Origin: Caulobacteraceae bacterium
GTDB lineage: Bacteria; Pseudomonadota; Alphaproteobacteria; Caulobacterales; Caulobacteraceae
Length of the DNA: 64,000 nt
NCBI GenBank assembly: GCA_947475465.1
Contig: CANJLK010000001.1
Span: forward strand, 124,001 to 188,000
Direction: 5' to 3'
In this document: one piece after another, positions 1 through 8,296 of the stretch
How the letters are laid out: each line of letters opens with the position of its first letter
How positions within the stretch are numbered: position 1 is the first letter of the stretch
Program-made: the position numbers and the translations under genes
Notes under the pieces: generated by a model
Databases searched by the model: none
Seen by the model: the letters and a program-made list of their open reading frames with translations, nothing else
What the model was told of the DNA's origin: nothing

Positions 1-1040
1 GCCGTGCACTGTCCCGTCGCCGGGTCGGGGAAGCCGTCCGCGTAGCGGTGGGCTGCGCGATAGACGCCGGCCTGGCTGAATTTCCCGACCGCCGCCGCGG
101 CGCCCTTGCCGTGCATGTTCCACCAGTACTTGAGGTCCTCATAGCCTGCGAAGAAGCCGCTGGCGCCGGTGTCGGTGAGCTTCAGCCGCAGGCGCAGGTC
201 CTTCATCCGGTGTTCCACGGGAACGTTCACCCAGATCCCCGGAAAGTCGGCCACGGGAATGGGATCGGTGATCAGCACGCCGTCGACGATCCGGCCATGA
301 GCCGTGTGGGTGTAGCGGGGAAACCGGTCGTCGATCCTCTGGATGAGGAAGGGGACGTATTTGTCCGGAGCGCTGGCGACGAGTTTGTCGCGGCCCTTGT
401 AGATGTTCACCCCGACATCTGGGTCGTTGGTCTCGCTGTCGACGCCCGTGATCTCGACGAGAACGCGGTTGGTCGCGAGGTTGTGGAATTCCACCGCGAT
501 GAAGCCGGTGTTGAAGCCGTCCGAGCGCCATCCCGCGACACAGCCAAGGACGCGGGCCATCTGGTTGTCGACCGCCTCACCCTCAGGACTGGTGAACTTC
601 TCGTGTTTGCAGCTCTTGGCGGTGGCCCGGCCGTCCGGCGTCCCGTCAAGATTCAGCCCGTAGCCCACCTTGGTCTGGAGCTCCCGGAAGGGGATTGGAT
701 CCTCGACGCGCCAGGCCAGGAACCGGGACGCCTCGCCATTGGGGCCTCGGGCGTCGTAGCTGCCGAACCTGCGCAGCTGCTCGTCGCCGTCCTTGCGGGC
801 CCGCATCTGTTCCTCCTCGCCGGCCTGGAGGCCAGCGGGGCATTCCGCCTTCGAAGGCGTCTCGTAGAGGGCATGGGTCCAGCTGGTGAGCACGAGGCCG
901 ATCGTCCGCCCGGAAGGACGCGGGCTTTCGGGCTGGGACATCGCCGGCGCCGCGAGGCTGAGCGGCGTTGCCATGGCGCCGATGCAGAGTATTCGAATCA
1001 GATTGCGCGCAATGCCGCTCCGCCGCTGACTTTCGCGCAT
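1..1040 (-). CDS. Secreted protein of unknown function, C-terminus beyond window start
   Basis: Manual minus-strand translation from ATG at 1040 is open to the window edge: MRESQRRSGIARNLIRILCIGAMATPLSLAAPAMSQPESPRPSGRTIGLVLTSW...YEDLKYWWNMHGKGAAAAVGKFSQAGVYRAAHRYADGFPDPATGQCTA; signal-peptide-like N-terminus. Absent from the ORF track because no stop lies in the window. Confidence 0.75.
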   Translation of the reverse strand, partial: MRESQRRSGIARNLIRILCIGAMATPLSLAAPAMSQPESPRPSGRTIGLVLTSWTHALYETPSKAECPAGLQAGEEEQMRARKDGDEQLRRFGSYDARGPNGEASRFLAWRVEDPIPFRELQTKVGYGLNLDGTPDGRATAKSCKHEKFTSPEGEAVDNQMARVLGCVAGWRSDGFNTGFIAVEFHNLATNRVLVEITGVDSETNDPDVGVNIYKGRDKLVASAPDKYVPFLIQRIDDRFPRYTHTAHGRIVDGVLITDPIPVADFPGIWVNVPVEHRMKDLRLRLKLTDTGASGFFAGYEDLKYWWNMHGKGAAAAVGKFSQAGVYRAAHRYADGFPDPATGQCT

Positions 1041-1149
1041 CCAGGTTCCTCCCTTTCGTCGCACGGTGTGCCGGCGTGCGGTGTCGCGCAGGGCGTTCCG
1101 CCTCTTGTCGCGATTATCCCTTGCCCTTGGCCCAGGAGCCGTGGCTTAG

Positions 1150-1163
1150 GATTGTGCACAATC
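1150..1163. promoter_or_regulatory. Perfect 14-bp palindrome GATTGTGCACAATC, candidate GntR operator
   Basis: Lies in the divergent intergenic region between the secreted-protein gene and the GntR gene. Confidence 0.5.
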
Positions 1164-1246
1164 TGCGCGAGCAGTCCTGTCTTGTCACGTTCAAAAGGTT
1201 CCGCGGGCTGCAGCTTGGGACCTGCCGGAAGGAGGGCCCTATCCGC

Positions 1247-1993
1247 ATGACCCGGGCTCAGCAGTCGCTTCGCGAGGTCGCGGGCGCCGGACCGCAGACG
1301 TTCGATACGGCCATCCTTTCAGGCGCGCTGGCTGCGGACCCGGAAACCAGCCCGATCGAACGGGTCTTCGCCGGAATCCTGAGCGATCTCAGTGAAGGGC
1401 GCAGCGTCCCGGGCCAACGCCTGGTTGAGGCCGATCTGTCGGCGCGTTTCGGGGTCACGCGGGGCGCCGCGCGGGAGGCTCTGAAGGGGCTGGCCGCCGA
1501 GCGGGTTGTCGAGCTGATCCCCAACAGGGGCGCGCACATCCGCATCCTGTCTCGCCGCGATGTTCTCAACATCCTGCTGGTCATGGAGATGATCACAGGG
1601 CTCGCAGCCCGCCAGGCGGCCGAGAACTGCGACGCCGACGGGGTGGTCTTCATTCGCGCGCGGCTGGCGGCGCTGCTGCGGTTTCGAGATGATCCCGACG
1701 CCGCGGGCTTCATCCAGGCCCGCAACGAATTCCTGCGGGCGATCACCGTCCTGGCCCGCAACAACGAACTCCTGCCGGCCATGCGCGGCGCGCACGTCAA
1801 CCTCGTCCGCGCCCAGCTGCGGGACTACGCGTGGGAAGGCGGCAGGCCCCGGTTCGAAGATTTCCAGGACCTGGCGGACGCGATCGTCGCCGGCGACAGC
1901 GCCTGGGCGGAGGGCGCCGCGCGGCGGCGGATGCGCGAAGCGACGCGGGCGGTGGAGAAGCTGCCAGACGCGGCTTTTCCGCTGGCGGACTGA
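1247..1993 (+). CDS. GntR family regulator, FadR/FCD subfamily
   Basis: wHTH 'ADLSARFGVTRGAAREALKGLAAERVVELIPNRGAHI' followed by an FCD-like helical domain; ATG at 1247 with upstream GGAAGGAGG. Confidence 0.88.
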   Translation: MTRAQQSLREVAGAGPQTFDTAILSGALAADPETSPIERVFAGILSDLSEGRSVPGQRLVEADLSARFGVTRGAAREALKGLAAERVVELIPNRGAHIRILSRRDVLNILLVMEMITGLAARQAAENCDADGVVFIRARLAALLRFRDDPDAAGFIQARNEFLRAITVLARNNELLPAMRGAHVNLVRAQLRDYAWEGGRPRFEDFQDLADAIVAGDSAWAEGAARRRMREATRAVEKLPDAAFPLAD

Positions 1994-2059
1994 CATTGCG
2001 GGCGCGGGCGACGGAGGCCGGCGTCAGGGGGCACGAGCATCAAGGAGGGGGAGGCTGAA

Positions 2060-2569
2060 ATGAGAGCTGAAATCAGGATCATGGCCTTGGCGGCTGCCCT
2101 GGCGCTGCCCGGCGCGGCCCTCGGCCAGGCGGCGGCGCCCAGTCCTTCCGGCCTGGGAAGTCATGCCGCTCAGGTGCTGTTCGCCAAGATCGTGGTGTCA
2201 GACATCGACCGGTCCGTGGCGTTCTACAGCCGTTTCCTGGGGCTGCAGCCGGCCGGGCCCGGCAAGGGCAGGTTCGATCGGGCGGCGGCCCATATCGAGG
2301 CGCCGATGAATGTCTCCGGGAATCTCGCCGAACCCTTTGTTGTCCTGGTCAGACAGGCCGGCGTCTCGCCCACGAAGGAGACGGCGAAGCTGACGACGAT
2401 CGGTATCAAGGTCGCCGACATTCACGCCACCGTCCAATCCCTGAAGCAGGCGGGTTACGCGCTCGACATGGAGCCGGGCGCGCCACGCGAGGGGAGGCTG
2501 TTCGCCGTGGTTCATGACCCCGACGGCTATGTCGTGGAGATCGCCCAGACGCCCAGCGGCGCCTATTGA
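2060..2569 (+). CDS. VOC (glyoxalase/bleomycin-resistance) superfamily protein with signal peptide
   Basis: 'FAKIVVSDIDRSVAFYSRFLGLQ' and 'VVHDPDGYVVEIAQT'; N-terminal MRAEIRIMALAAALALPGAALGQA. Confidence 0.82.
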   Translation: MRAEIRIMALAAALALPGAALGQAAAPSPSGLGSHAAQVLFAKIVVSDIDRSVAFYSRFLGLQPAGPGKGRFDRAAAHIEAPMNVSGNLAEPFVVLVRQAGVSPTKETAKLTTIGIKVADIHATVQSLKQAGYALDMEPGAPREGRLFAVVHDPDGYVVEIAQTPSGAY

Positions 2570-2680
2570 GAGCACGGGTTCCGCAATCGGACCGCGGAGC
2601 TATGCTCGCGCTCTGATCGCGCCTAGTCACCGCAAGCGTCCCGGCCTGGACGGGACCATCGTGTACGGACGGAAAGACTG

Positions 2681-4384
2681 TTGAACGAGCCGCATACCTA
2701 CAGCGACCAGGAGCGTCGCCTGACGCTGCTGTCGATCCTGATCGTCTTCCTGCTGTCGTCGATCAGCCAGACGGTGGTCGGCACGGCCATGCCGAAGATC
2801 ATCGCCGAGCTTTCCGGACTGCACCTCTACGCCTGGGCCACCACCGCCTACCTGCTGTCGTCGACCGTCATGGTGCCGATCTGGGGCCGGCTGGGCGACA
2901 TCTATGGCCGCAAGCCGATCCTGCTGATCGGGATCGCGGTCTTCATGGCGGGGTCGTGGCTGGCCGGCCTGGCGGGCTGGTTCGGCGACCTGCCCTTGCT
3001 GGGCGGCGGCATGACCCAGCTGATTTACTTCAGGGCGCTGCAGGGCCTGGGCGGCGGGGCGCTCTTCACCACCACCTTTTCGATCCTGGCCGAGCTTTAC
3101 CCGCCTCGGCAGCGGGCGAAGTTCAACAGCGTGTTCGGCTCGGTCTTCGCGCTCGCCAGCATCGTTGGCCCGGTGATCGGCGGTTTCTTCGCGGACCACG
3201 GCACGATGACGCTGTTCGGCCGGGTCGTGGCCGGCTGGCGCTGGCTGTTCTACATCAACGTCCCGTTCGCCCTGGCGGCGGTAGCCATGATCCTGACCAA
3301 GATGCCGACGGTGCCGCCGGGCGGCGTCGGGCGGGTGGACTGGGCGGGCGCGGTCCTCACCATTCTGACCTCCGTGCCCCTGCTGCTGGCGGTGACATGG
3401 GGCGGCCGGGAACACGGCTGGGGATCGCCCCTGATCGTCGGACTGTTCCTGCTGTCGGCCATATCCCTGGCGGGCTTCCTGTTCGTGGAGGCGCGGGTGC
3501 GCCACCCTATCCTGCCGCTGGAGCTGTTCCGGATAAGGTCCTTTTCGACGGCGATCTCGGCCTCGTTCGTCTATTCGATCGCCTTCATGGGGACGACGGC
3601 GTTCCTGCCGCTGTTCATGCAGGTGGGCCAGGGCGTGCCGGCGACCACCAGCGGTCTCACCATGCTTTTCCTGATGATGGGCATGATCCTGTCATCGTCG
3701 ATCTGCGGCTGGCTGGTTTCCCTGACCGGCCAGTTCAAGCCGTTCATGATCGGCGGCGGGGTGATCCTGGTCGCGGGCCTGGCCTCGCTGTGCTTCATCA
3801 GTCTCGACACCTCGACGCACGACCTGGCGTGGCGGCTGTTCCTGGTCGGCTTCGGCTTCGGGCCCGGCACCAGCCTCTTCAATGTCGCCGTCCAGAACGC
3901 GGTCCCCATCTCGCAGATCGGCATCGCCACGGCGGCCAGCCAGTTCGTCCGGCAGATCGGCCAGACCATGGGGGTCGCCATCTTCGGCGCGCTCCTGACC
4001 GCGGGCCTTTCGTCGGAGCTGGCCAAGCACCAGCCGGCGACCCCGGGCGCGGTCGTGCGCCACCTGGATATTTCGGATCTCCAGAGGATGGCCTTCAACC
4101 ATGGTCAGAATCCGTCCCCGGCGACGGCCGACCCCGGCGAGCGGCTGGTGCGCCAGAGCTTCTCGGTGGCCATCGTCCACGGGATGATCTTCAGCCTGAT
4201 CGTGCTCAGCGCGGGCCTGGTCCTGATGCTGATGGTCCCGGTCACCGACCTGCGCGACCGGATCAGCGAAACCGACCCCGCCGAGGCCAGCATGGACGTC
4301 GAGGAGGAAGCGGCCCTTGAGGCGGAGGCCTTCGGCGAGCGGCTGGAGCACCGGATGCATCGGTCAGGACGTCGGCGCAAGTAA
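2681..4384 (+). CDS. MFS transporter, DHA2 (EmrB/QacA-like) drug exporter family
   Basis: 14-TM-like hydrophobic pattern, 'GTAMPKIIAELSG', 'WGRLGDIYGRKPILLIG'; apparent TTG start. Confidence 0.85.
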   Translation: MNEPHTYSDQERRLTLLSILIVFLLSSISQTVVGTAMPKIIAELSGLHLYAWATTAYLLSSTVMVPIWGRLGDIYGRKPILLIGIAVFMAGSWLAGLAGWFGDLPLLGGGMTQLIYFRALQGLGGGALFTTTFSILAELYPPRQRAKFNSVFGSVFALASIVGPVIGGFFADHGTMTLFGRVVAGWRWLFYINVPFALAAVAMILTKMPTVPPGGVGRVDWAGAVLTILTSVPLLLAVTWGGREHGWGSPLIVGLFLLSAISLAGFLFVEARVRHPILPLELFRIRSFSTAISASFVYSIAFMGTTAFLPLFMQVGQGVPATTSGLTMLFLMMGMILSSSICGWLVSLTGQFKPFMIGGGVILVAGLASLCFISLDTSTHDLAWRLFLVGFGFGPGTSLFNVAVQNAVPISQIGIATAASQFVRQIGQTMGVAIFGALLTAGLSSELAKHQPATPGAVVRHLDISDLQRMAFNHGQNPSPATADPGERLVRQSFSVAIVHGMIFSLIVLSAGLVLMLMVPVTDLRDRISETDPAEASMDVEEEAALEAEAFGERLEHRMHRSGRRRK

Positions 4385-4472
4385 GGACGCCGGCCCTAGT
4401 AACATGACTGAAATGGGTTGGCGGGCCGGGGCGGGCGCCTCAGAGTAAGCGTCACAGCCATGGACACTCCGG

Positions 4473-6320
4473 ATGCATGATTCGCCCGCCCCCAGGCTGG
4501 GCGCGGGAACCTCGTCGCCTCCACGGGTTGACGTCGCGGCGATGCCTGCGGTGCTGTCCCGGATCACGGGATTGGCCCTGCGCTATCCTTGGCGGGTGGC
4601 GCTGACGGTCGTCACGTCGCTGTTCGCCACGATCGCGAACCTGGCGCTGCCCAGGCTGTTCGGCCGCTCGATCGACGAGGCCCACCATCTGCTTGCCAAG
4701 GGCTCGGCCGGGTCGGCGGCGGCCACGCACACCCTGCTGATCATCGCGCTCACCGTGATCGTCGCCACCGGGGCGCGGGGGTTCCTGACCATGGCCGCCG
4801 GCTTCCAGGGCGAATATCTCAGCCAGAAGGTGGGGCTGGACCTGCGCCTGCGGTTTTTCCAGCAGCTTCAGAGGCTCTCCTTCGGGTTCCACGACAGGGT
4901 CCATTCGGGCGACCTCATCACCCGCGGCATGCTCGACCTGGAGGGTGCGCGCTCGTTCATCCAGCAGGCGCTGGCGCCCTCGCTGTCGCTGGTCCTGCAG
5001 CTTGGCTTCTCGGCCTATATGATGATCGCCATCGATCCCTGGATGGCGCTGATCGGTCTGAGCTTCGTGCCCGTGGCGTCGTTCGCCCTTGGCCGGATGG
5101 GCTTCCTGCTGCGCGTCGCCTGGCTGCGGGTCCAGCAGTTCCAGTCGCAGCTGACCCTGATCATGGAGGAGAATCTCCAAGGCATCCGAGTGGTGCGCGC
5201 CTTCGCCGGGCGGGCCTTCGAGATGGCCAAGTTCGACGCGGCCGCCAAGTCGGTGCTGGCGGTGCAGTACGAGCGACTGACTCTGCGGTTCAAGGGTCTG
5301 GCCGGCATGCAGCTCAGCTACTACGCCGCCTTGGGCGCACTGCTCTGGTATGGCGGCGACCAGGTGCTGGCGGGCCGCATGAGCGTCGGCAAGCTGACGG
5401 AATTCAGCATCTACATGACCTTCCTGCAGGCCCCGATCCGGCAGATCGCCATGATCTTTTCGACCGCCGCGCGGGCGACGTCATCGGGGGCGCGTCTGTT
5501 CGAAGTGCTCGACCTGGAGCCGGAGGTCGCCGATGCGCCAAACGCCGGCGCGCTTTCGGCGGGCGACGGGGTGTTGCGCTTCGAGGGCGTCGGCTTCGCC
5601 TACGATCCGATCAAGCCCGTCCTGCACGACATCACCTTCGAGGTGGGCCCCGGGCGGACGCTGGGTATCGTCGGCCCGCCCGGGTCGGGCAAGTCGACCA
5701 TCGCCAACCTGATCCCGCGCTTCTACGACGTGACGCAGGGCCGCATCACCATCGGCGGGACGGATATCCGCACGGTGACGCTTTCCTCCCTGCGCGAGCA
5801 CGTCGGACTGGTTCAGCAGGAATCCTTCCTCTTCGACGCCACCGTCGGACACAACGTCGCCTATGCCGATCCCTGGGCGGACGATGAGCGCATCGAGGCC
5901 GCGGCGCGCACGGCTCAGATCCACGACCACGTCAGCCGCCTGCCTCAGCGCTACGAGACCCGAGTCGGCGAGCGCGGGGTGGCGTTTTCCGGCGGCCAGC
6001 GCCAGCGGATGAGCATCGCGCGCGGCGTGGTGCCGGGTCCCGGCATCGTGATCTTCGATGATTCCACCGCCGCCATCGACGCGGTGACCGAGCGCAAGGT
6101 GCGCGAAGGCCTGGCCGCCGCCACCCGGGCCAAGACGACGGTGATCATCGCCCACCGGCTGTCGTCGCTCATGCACGCCGACGAGATCATCGTGCTGAGT
6201 CACGGCAGGATCGCGGAGCGAGGCGACCATGCTTCCCTGCTGGCGGCCGGCGGCGCCTATGCGGAGCTCTTCGAACTACAGAGCCGCGCGGCTTCCGGCG
6301 CCCTGGAGCCCGCGGCGTGA
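4473..6320 (+). CDS. ABC exporter half-transporter (TMD-NBD) with degenerate Walker B Glu
   Basis: Walker A GPPGSGKST, signature FSGGQRQ, Walker B IVIFDDSTAAID, H-loop IIAHRLS. Confidence 0.92.
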   Translation: MHDSPAPRLGAGTSSPPRVDVAAMPAVLSRITGLALRYPWRVALTVVTSLFATIANLALPRLFGRSIDEAHHLLAKGSAGSAAATHTLLIIALTVIVATGARGFLTMAAGFQGEYLSQKVGLDLRLRFFQQLQRLSFGFHDRVHSGDLITRGMLDLEGARSFIQQALAPSLSLVLQLGFSAYMMIAIDPWMALIGLSFVPVASFALGRMGFLLRVAWLRVQQFQSQLTLIMEENLQGIRVVRAFAGRAFEMAKFDAAAKSVLAVQYERLTLRFKGLAGMQLSYYAALGALLWYGGDQVLAGRMSVGKLTEFSIYMTFLQAPIRQIAMIFSTAARATSSGARLFEVLDLEPEVADAPNAGALSAGDGVLRFEGVGFAYDPIKPVLHDITFEVGPGRTLGIVGPPGSGKSTIANLIPRFYDVTQGRITIGGTDIRTVTLSSLREHVGLVQQESFLFDATVGHNVAYADPWADDERIEAAARTAQIHDHVSRLPQRYETRVGERGVAFSGGQRQRMSIARGVVPGPGIVIFDDSTAAIDAVTERKVREGLAAATRAKTTVIIAHRLSSLMHADEIIVLSHGRIAERGDHASLLAAGGAYAELFELQSRAASGALEPAA

Positions 6321-8188
6321 GCGCGCCTGCCGATCCCATAAACCCGGCCGCCGCCCCGACGAGGCGCGCCTCGCTTGGCACGCCCGAGGGCGACGACGTC
6401 TTCGGCGTCTTCGATCCCAACACCGCGCGGCGGTTCTTCGCCTACCTCGGGCCGCACAAGAAGGACTTCATCGGCTCCCAGGTGGCGGTGCTGTTCTCGG
6501 CCGGTGCTCAGCTCAGCCTGCCGCTGCTGATCGGCCGGGTGCTGGATTCGGCGGTCAAGGGCGAGGTCCACCGTTTCCACCAGTCGCTTATCGTCTTCGC
6601 CTGCGCGGCCTGCGCCTTCGCCGGCATGTTCTTCGTGGAGCAGTGGCTGTCGCTGCGGCTGGCAAACCGGGTGATCTTCGATGTCCGGCGGCACATGTTC
6701 GCCCACCTGCAGGACATCAGCCTGTCGTTCATGGACAAGACCCACGTGGGCCGGATGATGAGCCGGCTGCAGGGCGATGTGGGGTCCCTGCAGGACTTCC
6801 TGGAAAGCACGACTGGGGCGGTGGGCGATTTCGTCATGCTGATCGGCATCGCCGTCGTGCTGGTTTCCCTGAACCTGCGGCTGGGGCTCCTGACGCTCAC
6901 CGTCTTGCCGGCCCTGATCGCCATCCGGGCCATCTGGCTGCCGTTCTCCAAGAAGGCGTTCCGCGCCGCCCGCGACGCCTCGTCGACCGCCAACTCGGCC
7001 CTGGCCGAGAACATCAACGGGGTCCGTACCGTCCAGGAGACCCGCCGCGAACAGGTGAACTTCGAGCTCTACGCGGAGAAGGCGCAGGACAACTTCAAGG
7101 CCCAGGTCGGCGCGGCCATGACCAGCCAGATCATGGTGCCCACGGTCGATATCCTGACGGGCCTGGCCATGGCTGTGGTCATCGTGCTGGGGGGCGAGGC
7201 GGCGATCGGCGGCGGCATCGAGGTTGGGGTGATGGTGTCCTTCATCCTCTACGTCCAGCGGTTCTTCGATCCCGTGCGGATGCTCTCCATGCAGTACACG
7301 GTGATGCAACGGGCCATGGCCGCGGCCCGCCGTATCTTTGAAATCCTCGATGTGCCCCTCGCCATCACCGACAAGGCCGACGCCCCGCCGCTCACCGCGG
7401 CCGCGGAGCCCACGGTGGAATTCGACCAGGTGACCTTCGGCTACGACCCGGCGCGGCCGATCCTGCACGACGTCAGTTTCAAGGTGAAGCCGCATGAGGT
7501 GGTGGCGCTGGTGGGGCCGACGGGGTCGGGCAAGACCTCCATCATCGCGCTGGCCCACCGCTTCTATGACGCCGACCGGGGCCGTGTCCTGGTGGGCGGC
7601 CGCGACGTACGCGACGTGACCCTCGACAGCCTGGGACGGACCATCGGCATGGTGCTGCAGGAACCCTTCCTGTTCACCGGCACCATCGAGGAGAACATCC
7701 GCTACAACACCCCGGGCGCGACCCGCGAACAGGTGGTGGCGGCGGCCAAGGCGGTCTCGGCCCACGATTTCATTATGCGCCTGCCGGACGGCTATGGGAC
7801 GCGGCTGGGCCAGCGGGGCCGCAACATCTCGGTGGGTCAGCGGCAGCTGGTGTCCTTCGCCCGCGCCCTGGTGGCCGACCCGAAGATCCTGATCCTCGAC
7901 GAGGCGACGGCCAACATCGACAGCTTCACCGAGCAGGCTATCCAGAGGGCGCTGAAGGTCCTGTTCGAGGGCCGCACCTGCATCGTCATCGCCCACCGGC
8001 TGGGGACCATCCGCGACGCCGACCGGATCATCGTGCTGAACCAGGGCCGCATCCTGGAGCAGGGCAGCCACGACGAACTGATGGCCCGCGACGGCCTCTA
8101 TCGTCACCTCTACACCTCGGCCCACGCCAGTTTCGACGACCAGGTGGTGGCGGTGACCGGCGACGCGGAGTTCGCCTCGCGCACCTGA
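6317..8188 (+). CDS. ABC exporter half-transporter, partner of upstream gene
   Basis: GTG start overlapping the upstream stop by 4 bp; Walker A GPTGSGKTS, signature ISVGQRQ, Walker B ILILDEATANID, H-loop VIAHRLG. Confidence 0.92.
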   Translation: MSAPADPINPAAAPTRRASLGTPEGDDVFGVFDPNTARRFFAYLGPHKKDFIGSQVAVLFSAGAQLSLPLLIGRVLDSAVKGEVHRFHQSLIVFACAACAFAGMFFVEQWLSLRLANRVIFDVRRHMFAHLQDISLSFMDKTHVGRMMSRLQGDVGSLQDFLESTTGAVGDFVMLIGIAVVLVSLNLRLGLLTLTVLPALIAIRAIWLPFSKKAFRAARDASSTANSALAENINGVRTVQETRREQVNFELYAEKAQDNFKAQVGAAMTSQIMVPTVDILTGLAMAVVIVLGGEAAIGGGIEVGVMVSFILYVQRFFDPVRMLSMQYTVMQRAMAAARRIFEILDVPLAITDKADAPPLTAAAEPTVEFDQVTFGYDPARPILHDVSFKVKPHEVVALVGPTGSGKTSIIALAHRFYDADRGRVLVGGRDVRDVTLDSLGRTIGMVLQEPFLFTGTIEENIRYNTPGATREQVVAAAKAVSAHDFIMRLPDGYGTRLGQRGRNISVGQRQLVSFARALVADPKILILDEATANIDSFTEQAIQRALKVLFEGRTCIVIAHRLGTIRDADRIIVLNQGRILEQGSHDELMARDGLYRHLYTSAHASFDDQVVAVTGDAEFASRT

Positions 8189-8261
8189 CGGTCCAGGCGG
8201 CGGCGTGAATTCCCGCTGGCCTTCTCAGACTTCCTGACGTTTGATTGAGGCCGGAAATAGA

Positions 8262-8275
8262 GGCGCGCAGGCGCC
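8262..8275 (+). promoter_or_regulatory. Leader stem-loop GGCGC-GCAG-GCGCC of CocE-like copy 1
   Basis: 21 nt before the ATG; similar elements precede copies 3 and 4. Confidence 0.4.
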
Positions 8276-8296
8276 CGTCTGAAAAGGGAAGAAACG

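Noticed and set aside
48-1250. 400-aa + strand ORF at window start
   Set aside because: Antisense to the coherent secreted-protein frame on the minus strand; low-complexity composition
6257-8125. 622-aa minus-strand ORF opposite the ABC exporter
   Set aside because: Low-complexity mirror ORF; the sense strand has all ABC motifs
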